64,000 nucleotides of DNA from the NCBI RefSeq assembly GCF_002860255.1, contig NZ_PGVE01000064.1:186001-250000 (forward strand). The letters run 5' to 3'. This stretch comes from Neobacillus cucumis (lineage in GTDB: Bacteria; Bacillota; Bacilli; Bacillales; Cytobacillaceae). The notes below the pieces were generated by a model. That model was given only the letters and a program-made list of their open reading frames with translations, searched no databases and was not told the DNA's origin. Both the position numbers and the translations under genes were made by a program. This document shows positions 1 to 9,020 of this stretch, in pieces. The stretch's first letter is position 1. Each line of letters starts with the position of its first letter.

Positions 1-1503
1 CTGCTTAAATAGGTAATTAGTGGCATCAAGTATCTCTTTCCTGCTTCGAAAATTTTGAGCAAGATCAATCCGGAGTCCTGACACGGAACCGTCCACAGTG
101 AAACGATTATACTTGGAAAGAAAAAGCTGTGGTTCAGCTAAGCGAAAACGATAAATTGATTGCTTAACATCTCCTACCATAAAGAGATTACCCGTTTCCT
201 CCTCATCTTTTGCTACCAGCTTCAAAATGGTCTCCTGCACCATATTCGTATCTTGGTACTCGTCGCAGTAAACCTCTTTAAAATGACGGCGGTAAGCAAG
301 TGCCGCTTCGGATGGAAGGAATTCGCCATTCTCTTTGACTCCTTCTGTTAAAATAGCAAGACAATAATGCTCAAGATCGTTATAATCTACTAGACCCTTT
401 TCCCGTTTAGCTTTCGCAAAACGTGTTGAAAACTCTTTTACTAAATAAACAAGGGTATCAATTAATGGACGCATTTCTTCCATATCCCGCAGAAAGCTTT
501 CAGGCCGGCGAGAAAAAAGTTCGTCCTTTATACCTTGAATTTTTTTCTTTGCTTTGTCCCGAAGTTTTTGCGCCTTTTCAGTTAATTCCTTGTCATAGTG
601 ATCACCTTTTACCTGTTTAGCTCTAGAGAAAGACCATGTTTGCATGGCCTGGTAAAGCGTGTTCCATGAATCCTGCTCTGCTGACATCAGAGTATCAATG
701 ACTTGCAAATCATCTAAAAAGTTTTCTGCACGTGGTGCCGGGCCATTTGGAAGTTTGGTGAGTTCAAGAGCTTGATTAATCATTTCTTTTGCAGCTTCTA
801 ATTGCAATTTAATATCAAAAAGAAGTGCACCGATAAAGGACAGCTCCTCAATATTTGATACTTTCTCCACTTGATACATAGAAACCATCGTTTCTAAGTA
901 ACTATCTGGAAGAGGATTGGACTGAGCAAAGTCATAGATGGAACGAACGATATCCATTAAGGCCGCATCACTGCGATCACTTGTAAAGGAATCTACTAAA
1001 TTAAAAAATGCCTCATTTTCCTTTTTTCCATATTCCTCTTCAAATAATTCTTCCATTACTTCATCCCTAATTAATTGGGCCTCTGTTTCATCAGCGATTC
1101 GGAAGCCAGGATCGACATCGATTAAATAATAATACTTACGGATGACTTCCATACAAAAAGAATGCAGAGTGGATATGGTTGCCTTATTTAATAAACTAAG
1201 CTGTTTGCGTAAATTTCTTGACTCAGGATTTTGATCAATCGCTTTTTCAAGCGCCTCACCAATTCGATGCCGCATCTCGGCGGCAGAAGCACTTGTAAAC
1301 GTTACTACTAATAATTGGTCAACATCGATCGATTCATCTTTAGAAAGGATTTTTTGGATGATCCTTTCCACAAGAACTGCCGTTTTACCTGAACCTGCTG
1401 CTGCGGCAACAAGAATATCCTTATCTCTGGCTGCAATCGCCTTCCATTGATCATTCGTCCAGGTAACTCCTTCTGGCTTTGGAGGAATCACAATACTATT
1501 CAT
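1..1503 (-). CDS. addA: ATP-dependent helicase/nuclease subunit A, AddA (3' part cut by window edge)
   Basis: AddA is the UvrD-like 3'-5' helicase and nuclease subunit of AddAB, the Gram-positive counterpart of RecBCD that resects double-strand breaks for RecA. The first 501 codons are present; the reading frame runs off position 1. A Walker A motif (AAGSGKTA) lies at about residues 35-42, the helicase block VTFTSASAAEMR follows, and a Walker B of the form DEYQDTN lies near residue 420. The C-terminal nuclease domain is outside the window. The ATG at 1503 follows GGGGAGG at good spacing and overlaps the end of addB by 8 bases, which suggests translational coupling in an addB-addA operon. Identification is secure; only completeness is unknown. 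Confidence 0.95.
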   Translation of the reverse strand, partial: MNSIVIPPKPEGVTWTNDQWKAIAARDKDILVAAAAGSGKTAVLVERIIQKILSKDESIDVDQLLVVTFTSASAAEMRHRIGEALEKAIDQNPESRNLRKQLSLLNKATISTLHSFCMEVIRKYYYLIDVDPGFRIADETEAQLIRDEVMEELFEEEYGKKENEAFFNLVDSFTSDRSDAALMDIVRSIYDFAQSNPLPDSYLETMVSMYQVEKVSNIEELSFIGALLFDIKLQLEAAKEMINQALELTKLPNGPAPRAENFLDDLQVIDTLMSAEQDSWNTLYQAMQTWSFSRAKQVKGDHYDKELTEKAQKLRDKAKKKIQGIKDELFSRRPESFLRDMEEMRPLIDTLVYLVKEFSTRFAKAKREKGLVDYNDLEHYCLAILTEGVKENGEFLPSEAALAYRRHFKEVYCDEYQDTNMVQETILKLVAKDEEETGNLFMVGDVKQSIYRFRLAEPQLFLSKYNRFTVDGSVSGLRIDLAQNFRSRKEILDATNYLFKQ

Positions 1504-4500
1504 TTCCAGAAACCTCCCCTTTGATCAATTCCATCACCTCATCCTTAGAATGGGGTGTAAGAATCCGATAATGATTGCTTTCAATAGATTCATCAAATTG
1601 ACAAACCGATTTATAAGAACAAAAAGTACACGGTGTTTTATCCTTTAATTTAAATGGTGATATATCAATTTTTCCGTTAATAATGGCGTTACCTGTTTGC
1701 TTATAGATCGACCGAACGTGGTTTCTAAGCCGGTCAAATTCTTCTAAACTTGCAACTTTCGATCTTTTAGATAAGTTACCATCTTTCTTGATTCCAGCTG
1801 CTACAATTTGTGAGTCCCCTGAATCAAGAGATTGGTCCATCAGCTGGATGACCTTTTGATCACTTAGCATTAACCCATTCATTTTAAACTTTTTCATTAT
1901 TTCCTTTTCAATTTCATCAATAGTGAGCATTTTCTTTGTATTAATAAAAGGATTATGAACATGAAAGTAAAGGACTCCAGCTGGGCTGGCTTTCATTTCA
2001 ACCAATTCATTTGAATGTGTCATGACGATGTCAAGGTAGGTCAGCATCTGCAAAGCTAAACCATAGTATACTTCTGTCATATTTACATCTTTTTCACTTG
2101 ATTTATAATCTATTACCCGTAAGAAGACATGGTCATCTTCTCCATTCGCTTTATCAATCCTGTCAATTCGTCCAGCTAATTCCATTCTTTTTCCATTCTT
2201 TAATGCAAAAGTAAGAGGGGGCAATTCCCCATTCGGTCCAAAACCTAATTCTAAACCTATTGGAGAGAATCCACTTACCTTTGCATGGTCACTTAAAACG
2301 ATAGATGCACGGGTAATAATTTGTTCTAGCTTTCGCTGAATATAATGGTGCCTCTCGGAGCTTAATAAAATTTCATTTTGCAGTTTCGGCGCCAAGGTTT
2401 TGACAGCTTCTCTTGAAAGATGTTCACATTGCTGACGAGTTAACTCAGCCCAAGAGATATTTTGTTGGTTTACTGTTTCGGCAATTTGTTTTAAAGCTGC
2501 ATGGAATAATTCTCCAATATCCGGTGCTTCTAAACGGAAAATTTGCCGTTCGCGAAGCTTTAGCCCATGCTGGGCAAAATGCGAAAAAGCACAGCCATTA
2601 TATAATTCCATTCTTGAAACACTTGCTTGAATAACATCCCCATATAATGCATCCGCAACTTCAGAGGATAACTGGACCGTGCTGTTTGTATAAAAAAGAC
2701 TGGATAATACTTTTTTGGCCTTATTTTTCCATGGGCTATTTAGATAGTAGTTATACACATCCCACCACAAATCAGCGATCGGATAGTTTCTCTTTTTCAA
2801 TTGCAGTTGTGTGTTTAAGTAGGATAAGGTGGTTGTAAAATTAGACACAAACCCCAATTGCCCCTCCTCTTCAAGTTCTGAAGGGTCTGCAACATAATAA
2901 GCTTCTTGAAGGTCAGGAAACATATCCTTAAGACGTTTAATATAAGACGAAGGAATTAAAGCTTTACCTTCATCGTTGGCAAGCGGATAGCTAACATAAA
3001 GAAACTCAGATGGTGCCGTAAAGGCTTTATAGGCAAGGAAATTTTCATCTAGCAGGCGGGTACGGCTGCTTGGCGCTACATTCATTCCTGCTGCTAACAG
3101 CAGTTCTCGGTCCTCATCCGAAAGAATGCCGTCATCAGAGATTTTTGCTGGTAACACTCCTTCAGTGACACCAACAACAAAAACAATCTTTATATCATTT
3201 AATCTCGATTTTTCAAGGTCCCCTATTAATACTTGGTCGAGTGCAGGCGGAATAAGTGAAAAATGTAAGGAATCAAAACCCGCTTCTAAAACTGCAGCAA
3301 AGTCTTGTAAACTAACTTGCTCATTGCCTAATATTTCTACATATTGATCGAGAAGGTCAACTACAGCGTTCCACACTTGTTCGTGTTCACGCATTCTTAC
3401 AAGATCACCATTCTCCTCAGCAGCTATTTTCCAATTTTCAAGTTTATCTGGTATATCCAATTCTTCCAAATATAAATAAATTGCCTCGCAAAGCTTACGT
3501 CCAGTATCAGCTTTTTTCAAGCGTCTGGACAAACGTAATATGGGTGCTGTAATGAGAAGTTTTAATTCATTTAATTCATTCTCAATTTCTTTTTCGGCGT
3601 CCGTTTGGGCACCTCCCGTTGATTCCAGCCCTCTTATCCTCCGGTATAACCAACGGTCCTTTTTCGTCCATTTGCTGCCATTAATGCCATAGGCTAAACA
3701 ATAATTCTCAAGCCTGTCCATCTTTTCACGCATTTTAGAAGCATTTTCCCTTAGTGGATACAGCAATTCTGTTTTTACCGCTCTAAATACTGGTTCATAA
3801 CGCCAGAAAGAGTTAATGATTTCAAGCGTGGAACGAATTAATTCAATTAAGGGATGATTGAGCATTGTCCTTTTCTGATCAATAAAATAAGGAATTTGAT
3901 AATCGTCAAAAACCGGTTCGACAATTTCATGATAGTCCCCGCCATTTCTGATTAACAAAGCGATATCTCGGTAACGGTATCCACTTGATTGAATGATATG
4001 ACGGATTTCCCGTGCAATTCCTTCAATTTCTGCCCTTCTATTAACAGCCTGGCTAATTTGAATCTCAGTTTTCCCGTGAAGTGGTAATGCTGGACGAGTA
4101 TCAAAATATTTTTCTAAATGATGTAAAGAAACAGATGTCCATTTTCGTTGTTCCGTTAGTGTAATTGGATCTTCTATATCGATACCGTTTGTTTTAGCCA
4201 TATCATAAAGGCTATAACAGGCATCAGCCGATGCGCGGAACAAATCGAGTTCATCTGGTGTAAAATCAAAAGCCATTCGGTCTGTAGTCATTGCAATTGA
4301 TACACGTTTACACTGTTTCATTAATTCTGAGATGATTTGATACTCCTGCGGCGTAAAGCTGTAAAACCCATCTATATAAATTTCCGCTTCTTTAAGGTAG
4401 GATGAGACTGAAATTTTTTCTGTCAAAAGGCGGAAGTAATCTTCTGAATCAATGTATTTACCAAAGACTTCATCTTCAAATTTGGAATAAACCTTTTCTA

Positions 4501-4990
4501 AATCAGTTAATTTATCATGCAAGGCTTTGGAGGAAGTGCTATCCATTTCAAGCTGAGCTGATTTTTGAATTAACTCCTCCGGACTGATACAGTACCGCTT
4601 AAATTCAGTAATCATTTGTTCAAGCTGCTGGACAAAGCCATTTTTATCAGCCGACCGCTGAAAAATGTTTAAGTTTTCTTTTTGTTCATCTATAACTCTA
4701 CGAATTAACATGTTCATACCAACACTGCTTAAATGAGTACGGGTTATCCCGCCTGTCTCCTGTAGAATTCGCCATGCTAAACGTGAAAAGCTGAATACCT
4801 GGGCCCGAATCATTCCGCCGATACGTGAGTCTGTCGCCAAACGATATTCCGTTAAAAATGTCATTTGTTCTGGAACTATATAAATAATTGGGCTGCCTTC
4901 CGGATTTTCTACTAGACGGTCACGTATTTCATTAAGTAACAATGCGGTTTTTCCACTTCCAGACCGGCCGGTAATCATTCTTAATGCCAT
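1496..4990 (-). CDS. addB: ATP-dependent helicase/nuclease subunit B, AddB
   Basis: AddB is the second subunit of the AddAB nuclease-helicase; it carries an inactivated helicase fold, a RecB-type nuclease domain and an iron-sulfur cluster. I start it at the ATG at 4990 (MALRMITGRSGSGKTA), preceded by AAGGAGG, rather than at the in-frame codon 48 positions upstream, which lacks a ribosome-binding site. The length, 1164 residues, matches what I remember for B. subtilis AddB. Walker A is at residues 8-15. The nuclease motif with VIDYKS lies near the C-terminus, and the four cluster cysteines are visible as one distant Cys (NGCAFSHF) plus a C-terminal CTFCxxxxxC group. The stop codon lies inside the start region of addA. 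Confidence 0.97.
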   Translation of the reverse strand: MALRMITGRSGSGKTALLLNEIRDRLVENPEGSPIIYIVPEQMTFLTEYRLATDSRIGGMIRAQVFSFSRLAWRILQETGGITRTHLSSVGMNMLIRRVIDEQKENLNIFQRSADKNGFVQQLEQMITEFKRYCISPEELIQKSAQLEMDSTSSKALHDKLTDLEKVYSKFEDEVFGKYIDSEDYFRLLTEKISVSSYLKEAEIYIDGFYSFTPQEYQIISELMKQCKRVSIAMTTDRMAFDFTPDELDLFRASADACYSLYDMAKTNGIDIEDPITLTEQRKWTSVSLHHLEKYFDTRPALPLHGKTEIQISQAVNRRAEIEGIAREIRHIIQSSGYRYRDIALLIRNGGDYHEIVEPVFDDYQIPYFIDQKRTMLNHPLIELIRSTLEIINSFWRYEPVFRAVKTELLYPLRENASKMREKMDRLENYCLAYGINGSKWTKKDRWLYRRIRGLESTGGAQTDAEKEIENELNELKLLITAPILRLSRRLKKADTGRKLCEAIYLYLEELDIPDKLENWKIAAEENGDLVRMREHEQVWNAVVDLLDQYVEILGNEQVSLQDFAAVLEAGFDSLHFSLIPPALDQVLIGDLEKSRLNDIKIVFVVGVTEGVLPAKISDDGILSDEDRELLLAAGMNVAPSSRTRLLDENFLAYKAFTAPSEFLYVSYPLANDEGKALIPSSYIKRLKDMFPDLQEAYYVADPSELEEEGQLGFVSNFTTTLSYLNTQLQLKKRNYPIADLWWDVYNYYLNSPWKNKAKKVLSSLFYTNSTVQLSSEVADALYGDVIQASVSRMELYNGCAFSHFAQHGLKLRERQIFRLEAPDIGELFHAALKQIAETVNQQNISWAELTRQQCEHLSREAVKTLAPKLQNEILLSSERHHYIQRKLEQIITRASIVLSDHAKVSGFSPIGLELGFGPNGELPPLTFALKNGKRMELAGRIDRIDKANGEDDHVFLRVIDYKSSEKDVNMTEVYYGLALQMLTYLDIVMTHSNELVEMKASPAGVLYFHVHNPFINTKKMLTIDEIEKEIMKKFKMNGLMLSDQKVIQLMDQSLDSGDSQIVAAGIKKDGNLSKRSKVASLEEFDRLRNHVRSIYKQTGNAIINGKIDISPFKLKDKTPCTFCSYKSVCQFDESIESNHYRILTPHSKDEVMELIKGEVSGNE

Positions 4991-5103
4991 AAGTAAACCT
5001 CCTTTTCGCAAGTACTTTGTATCTCTCATTCTATCACAAAAGAGCACAAATGTTTGGATTTTCACCAACGAGTTCAATCCAAAAGTGGTAGAAAAATGTA
5101 AAA

Positions 5104-5130
5104 TAAAAAAACACGATTTATCAAATCGTG
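5104..5130 (-). terminator. Terminator after sipV
   Basis: An 8-bp stem (CACGATTT/AAATCGTG) with a 3-nt loop is followed on the minus strand by a run of seven T. It ends the LCP-yhjE-sipV transcript before addB. Confidence 0.8.
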
Positions 5131-5145
5131 TCATCTGAAACTTAT

Positions 5146-5700
5146 TTAAAAATGTACGTTTATTTCATTCAGTGGCCAATAGCGTAAATCAACTTTACCG
5201 ACAACCTGACTAGCGTTTATAAAGCCAAATTGCCGGCTGTCCCAACTGCCTAGGCGGTTATCCCCAAGAACGAATAATTTCCCCTCAGGTACAGTATTTT
5301 CACCAGTTATTTCCTTCAAACTAAAATCTCCTGTTAACTTTAAACCAGGGGATTTCTTTCTATAAACAGCTAAGAATGGCTCGTCATATTTGTGACCGTT
5401 AATATATAATGTATCCTCGCGATATTCAATTTTATCACCCGGCAGCCCGATAATACGCTTTACAAAGTCTTCTTTAGCATTAGCATGAAAAACAATCACA
5501 TCAAACCTGTTTAACTCGCCTACCTGATAACCAAGCTTATTGACTACGAGTTTGTTCCCGTCCTGGAGAGTCGGCATCATTGATTCGCCTTCTACGATAT
5601 AATTAGAAAAGAAAAAAGTTCGAATAAACGCAAAAATAATGATTCCTATCGCAAAAGCCTTAACCCATTCCATACCTTCTTTTTTCCATTCAATCTTCAT
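5146..5700 (-). CDS. sipV: Type I signal peptidase (SipV type)
   Basis: The product is a membrane-anchored serine peptidase that removes signal peptides from exported preproteins. It has 184 residues, typical of small Bacillus SPases. One transmembrane segment lies at about residues 13-31. The catalytic serine is Ser40 in VEGESMMPTL and the general-base lysine is Lys81 in FVKRIIGLPGD; the box-E motif GDNRLGSWDSR is near residue 146. The gene overlaps the 3' end of the preceding TVP38-family gene by 11 bases. In B. subtilis sipV also follows yhjE near addAB, so the SipV name rests on synteny as well as family. Other Sip paralogues cannot be excluded from sequence alone. Confidence 0.93.
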   Translation of the reverse strand: MKIEWKKEGMEWVKAFAIGIIIFAFIRTFFFSNYIVEGESMMPTLQDGNKLVVNKLGYQVGELNRFDVIVFHANAKEDFVKRIIGLPGDKIEYREDTLYINGHKYDEPFLAVYRKKSPGLKLTGDFSLKEITGENTVPEGKLFVLGDNRLGSWDSRQFGFINASQVVGKVDLRYWPLNEINVHF

Positions 5701-6355
5701 GGACGCTCCTCCGTTTCTCCTTCTCTTTCTTTCTATCTATTTCACCATTATGGTCAATTTCCACTCGATTATTCATTCTACTTTCAATTCTTTTCCCTAC
5801 TAACCAGAGAATAAACATTACAAGCAAAACAATGACCGTTCGAAGAGGCTTAGTAATCAACGAATTAAGATCATAACCGATAAAGCTCATTGTAAAAATC
5901 ATTACCATCTTTCCAATACTCACTGCCAGCATGTACTGAGCAAAGCTAATTCTTGAAAGACCAGCAACAATGTTTACAACCGCTGATGGGGTAAATGGAA
6001 AACACAATAGTAAAAAAAGTGGCCCAAACCCATGACGTTCTAGCCAATCCATGAGCTTACGGACTTTAGGATGCCTGGGTAAAAATGATAATAACTGTTT
6101 TTGACCAAACCTTCTGACTAGAAAGAAAACTAGCATAGCGCCTGAACAGGCCCCTAGCCAGGAATACAAAAAACCAAGCCAAAGTCCAAAGGCATTGGCA
6201 TTTGCCATGACAAATACAAATAAGGGGAGAAAAGGAAGAAATGCCTCCACTACAACCAACAATATGCCTGGAATCGGTCCTAGAGCCTTATACTCTTGTA
6301 TAAGGCTCATTATATGTTCAAGTGTAAACCAAGCTTTAAGTGATTCGAAGTCCAT
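5690..6355 (-). CDS. yhjE: TVP38/TMEM64 (DedA-like, VTT domain) membrane protein, YhjE type
   Basis: This is a polytopic membrane protein of 221 residues with the VTT/SNARE-associated domain of the TVP38/TMEM64 group. Members are linked to lipid movement or membrane homeostasis, but the substrate is not known. The hallmark is seen as the hydrophobic re-entrant stretch with FPFTPSAVVNIVAGLSR near residues 118-134, a pattern typical of the family. Start chosen at the ATG at 6355, preceded by AAAGGAG; a GTG directly before it is an alternative. It sits 22 bases after the LCP gene and overlaps sipV, forming a three-gene envelope operon. The C-terminus is a charged Lys/Arg/Glu-rich tail. Confidence 0.85.
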   Translation of the reverse strand: MDFESLKAWFTLEHIMSLIQEYKALGPIPGILLVVVEAFLPFLPLFVFVMANANAFGLWLGFLYSWLGACSGAMLVFFLVRRFGQKQLLSFLPRHPKVRKLMDWLERHGFGPLFLLLCFPFTPSAVVNIVAGLSRISFAQYMLAVSIGKMVMIFTMSFIGYDLNSLITKPLRTVIVLLVMFILWLVGKRIESRMNNRVEIDHNGEIDRKKEKEKRRSVHED

Positions 6356-6377
6356 CACGCTTTCTCCTTTTTTTATC

Positions 6378-7331
6378 TTACTTTGTAATAAATTGATGAA
6401 GAGCCTCTTTATTTTTCTCCACATCAATATCAAGTACCGCCCCTTCTCCGCTGATTCTCTCTTCAGTAAAGCTATTATCAACGGGAATCCGAAGGGTCTC
6501 AATATTTTGGTCACCTGAAAGGAAATCCTTGGCCATAGATACCCCATCCGTCGTAGCCATATTGGTATTTATATAAGGTGTAACTACCCCAATTAGTTTA
6601 GGGAGTTTAGCAATGGTTTTAAGACCACTTAATTGATCCTTTATAGCCTTTATAGCTTTCTGTTGTCGTTCCACACGACCAAAGTCACCAATTGCATCAT
6701 GACGAAAACGAACGTAACTCAGCATTTGGGCTCCATTTAGTCTTTGCAGTCCTGGTTGTAAAGGCGGATAAATATTGGTTGACATTTTCTTTTCAACATT
6801 CATCTCTACGCCATTTGGAAATAATTCATCAATCAGCTGTACAAAGCCTTGAAAGTCAACAATAGCGTAGTACTGTAAATCTATATCAAAGTTGTGCTTG
6901 ATCGTTTGTCGCATTAATTCAGGGCCGCCGCGTGCAAAAGCAGAGTTAATTTTATGCTTAGTATGACCTGGAATGGCGACATAGCTGTCTCGCATAATCG
7001 ATGTTAATTTGAATGTCCCCTTGTCTTCGTTATAATGTAGAATCATAATCGTATCAGAACGGGACTTTTCATTTCCTCTAGCATCACTTCCAAGCAGAAG
7101 AACATTTGTATCTCCGTACTGATCTTTCTGCCCTGCAAAATCATAAACCACCTTAGCAGTTTTTTTATCTTGATTCATTTTTTTCAATGACTGATTAACG
7201 CCTTGTTTGTATTGATAATAAGCGTAGCCTGAGACTGCTGCAATCAACAGCAGGAATACAAATAAAATGGACGGCCATCTCTTCTTTTTCTTTTTCTGAT
7301 GTCGATCAGCTCGCATTTGTTTATCATCCAT
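6378..7331 (-). CDS. LytR-CpsA-Psr (LCP) family protein
   Basis: LCP proteins attach teichoic acids and related anionic polymers to peptidoglycan on the outer face of the membrane. This 317-residue protein has a basic N-terminus (KKKKKRW), one transmembrane segment at about residues 19-40, and an extracellular LCP domain. Family motifs seen are LLLGSDARGNEKSRSDTIM, TSIMRDSYV and KINSAFARGG, plus YVRFRHDAIGDFGRVERQQ, which carries the phosphate- and lipid-binding Arg and Asp residues. It heads the operon with yhjE and sipV. B. subtilis TagT, TagU and TagV are paralogues; I cannot assign one. The start is the only well-placed ATG. Confidence 0.92.
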   Translation of the reverse strand: MDDKQMRADRHQKKKKKRWPSILFVFLLLIAAVSGYAYYQYKQGVNQSLKKMNQDKKTAKVVYDFAGQKDQYGDTNVLLLGSDARGNEKSRSDTIMILHYNEDKGTFKLTSIMRDSYVAIPGHTKHKINSAFARGGPELMRQTIKHNFDIDLQYYAIVDFQGFVQLIDELFPNGVEMNVEKKMSTNIYPPLQPGLQRLNGAQMLSYVRFRHDAIGDFGRVERQQKAIKAIKDQLSGLKTIAKLPKLIGVVTPYINTNMATTDGVSMAKDFLSGDQNIETLRIPVDNSFTEERISGEGAVLDIDVEKNKEALHQFITK

Positions 7332-7504
7332 TCGTCTAATTTCCCTTCACTTAATATGACGATTTTTTCTTTTTTAGTTTTCTCATTTTAATTCATTTTC
7401 CCCTATCGAATATCCTTCTATTAATAAAAACTTTCTCATAACTTGCCGTATTTTTGCAACAAAGAAAGCTCGTCTAATGACAAGCTTTCATAAATTGATC
7501 CCTA

Positions 7505-7534
7505 TTGCATTTATTAGTCTGATTTTGTTAAAAT
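7505..7534 (+). promoter_or_regulatory. Putative SigA promoter of yhjD
   Basis: TTGCAT at 7505-7510 and TAAAAT at 7529-7534 are separated by 18 nt. The predicted transcription start falls in the LexA-like box just downstream. Confidence 0.55.
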
Positions 7535-7540
7535 TAACAA

Positions 7541-7554
7541 AGAACACTTGTTCG
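7541..7554 (-). promoter_or_regulatory. LexA (DinR)-like operator upstream of yhjD
   Basis: Read on the minus strand the site is CGAACAAGTGTTCT, which fits the Bacillus SOS-box consensus CGAACRNRYGTTYC at all but the last base. It lies at the predicted transcription start of yhjD, 26 nt before the ATG, a position suited to repression. The divergent LCP gene begins over 200 bases away. Confidence 0.65.
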
Positions 7555-7579
7555 TTTTTTTAGAAAGGATGGAGTAAAC

Positions 7580-7945
7580 ATGACAAGAATTCCTGAAAAT
7601 GACCGGGACATCATGGAAAAGGCTATATATTTACCGATGGTTTTAATTGTCCTTAACCGAGATTTAGCTGTTGTAGAAAATAGTCCTTTTAAACTTAAGA
7701 AGCCTTATTTGAATTTAATTGAAGAAACGATGAAGGAAATCCAACGAGAATTAGCCGAGGTTAAACAATACATGCAGAAGAATAAAATGAAGGTAGTTGA
7801 AATAAAACGGGATGATGCTTTTACGATGTACATGTTTATCTACAAGGGCTACGAAGAAAATCATAATTATTTTAATCCGCGGATTCGAAACAAAGTCCAA
7901 GAATTATTAGAAACATACTTTTCAAAAAGACACCTATCCCGATAG
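7580..7945 (+). CDS. yhjD: YhjD-family protein of unknown function
   Basis: The product is a cytosolic protein of 121 residues with a helical, charged composition and no transmembrane segment. It resembles B. subtilis YhjD in length and in its place next to yhjE and sipV. No catalytic motif is evident. The ATG at 7580 follows AGAAAGGATGGAG. The upstream LexA-like box suggests induction by DNA damage, but that is inference. It is convergent with comK; only five bases separate the two stop codons. Confidence 0.75.
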   Translation: MTRIPENDRDIMEKAIYLPMVLIVLNRDLAVVENSPFKLKKPYLNLIEETMKEIQRELAEVKQYMQKNKMKVVEIKRDDAFTMYMFIYKGYEENHNYFNPRIRNKVQELLETYFSKRHLSR

Positions 7946-7950
7946 GTCAT

Positions 7951-8511
7951 TTATTTTCTTTTATTCAAATAAAGCTCACTGCTTTCTGAAGCCTTTGAAT
8001 TCTTAGGACCGTGAAGAAATAAAATTAGTTTTTCCTTATTAAACTCGACCCTTTGCATTAGCTTCATTTGTAAATAGGAAGTCCTTAACATTTGGGTATT
8101 AAATGTATTATAAGAAACAGGAAAAATGTTGGAATGATTATTTCGGAAAATGACCATTGTTTCCCGTGCGGAAACACGCCGATAGTCTTTGATATGCTCA
8201 GCAAAAAACCAAATACATTTAGGGTTTTCTGGAGAAGCCGTACAAAATGTATAGATGTTATTAATGGGTTCTATCACGATTGGGAGTTTTCGTGAGTAGT
8301 CGATCAATAGCCTTGTTCCTTTCCTTCTTCCTTCATAATCAACACCATAATATGCGCAGCCTTTTTGAATAATACTAAATGGTTTTAATGGACAAAGAAT
8401 TTCCTCTTCGACTTCCCCAATTAGTGAGTATACTCTATTCCCATACTCCTGGGGTTTTATATACATGGTACAGGAATTCACTATGTAATCACCGGTTTGT
8501 TTCTGCGTCAA
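7951..8511 (-). CDS. comK: Competence transcription factor ComK
   Basis: ComK is the master activator of DNA-uptake genes. The match is clear in the central block: residues around GCAYYGVDYEGRRKGT, PIVIEPINNIYTF and PVSYNTFNTQMLRT correspond to the conserved ComK core. I choose a TTG start at 8511, because TTAAAGGAG lies 8 nt upstream and the resulting N-terminus (MTQKQTGDY) aligns with B. subtilis ComK (MSQKTD...). The ATG pair at 8541 has no ribosome-binding site. The predicted protein has 186 residues. The C-terminus ends in a short basic tail that differs from the B. subtilis one. Position near yhjD/yhjE and next to a yhzC-like gene agrees with B. subtilis synteny. Whether the strain is naturally competent cannot be told. 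Confidence 0.92.
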   Translation of the reverse strand: MTQKQTGDYIVNSCTMYIKPQEYGNRVYSLIGEVEEEILCPLKPFSIIQKGCAYYGVDYEGRRKGTRLLIDYSRKLPIVIEPINNIYTFCTASPENPKCIWFFAEHIKDYRRVSARETMVIFRNNHSNIFPVSYNTFNTQMLRTSYLQMKLMQRVEFNKEKLILFLHGPKNSKASESSELYLNKRK

Positions 8512-8707
8512 AATCTCAACTCCTTTAATACAATTCATCATCGACCATATTTTACCACTCTTCTCCTGTTAACTTCCTTAATTTCTTTAAATGTTCCTAA
8601 AATATTCACAATCATTTGTCAAGAAGAAAACAATCAGAAAATTATAAAAAGTATTGATATTATGCAAAAAACCCCATATACTTTAAAAAAGCTCAGAGGT
8701 GATTTTC

Positions 8708-8944
8708 ATGAATGACAAGTCATACTCAGAATTAATGAAGAGTGGTGCCATGAAACGAACTCGCATGAAAGAAAACTTTGTCCAGGATTTATACATTGAT
8801 ATGTTGTTATCAGAAATCCAATTGAATGTTGAAAAAGAAAAGTTACTTCGTAAAATTGACATGGCCATTGACACCCGTGATAAAAAAACTTTTCAGGTCC
8901 TTTCTATTGAGCTTAAAAAAATTAATAAACGATTCGGAACTTAA
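8708..8944 (+). CDS. yhzC: IDEAL-domain protein (YhzC-like)
   Basis: The product is a small cytosolic protein of 78 residues. The C-terminal half (KIDMAIDTRDKKTFQVLSIEL) fits the IDEAL domain, a short helical motif found at the ends of several Bacillus proteins including ComK-adjacent YhzC. Its function is unknown. The start is the ATG at 8708, preceded by AGAGGTGA; an ATG at 8699 is closer to the ribosome-binding site than is usual. It is divergent from comK and has its own terminator. Confidence 0.8.
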   Translation: MNDKSYSELMKSGAMKRTRMKENFVQDLYIDMLLSEIQLNVEKEKLLRKIDMAIDTRDKKTFQVLSIELKKINKRFGT

Positions 8945-8950
8945 ATTGTT

Positions 8951-8974
8951 AACCGCCGATTATGGCGGTTTTTT
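8951..8974 (+). terminator. Terminator after yhzC-like gene
   Basis: A 7-bp GC-rich stem (AACCGCC/GGCGGTT) is followed by T residues, 7 nt after the stop codon. Confidence 0.85.
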
Positions 8975-8981
8975 ATGTGCA

Positions 8982-9010
8982 AAAAAACAGCCAAAGAAAT
9001 ACTTCTTTGG
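8982..9010 (-). terminator. Terminator after yhfN
   Basis: An 8-bp stem (CCAAAGAA/TTCTTTGG) is followed on the minus strand by seven T; it lies back to back with the yhzC terminator. Confidence 0.85.
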
Positions 9011-9020
9011 CCTTAAATAC

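Noticed and set aside
6195..6518. Plus-strand ORF of 107 codons across yhjE and the LCP gene
   Set aside because: It lies opposite two conserved genes, and its composition is that of a complementary-strand shadow.
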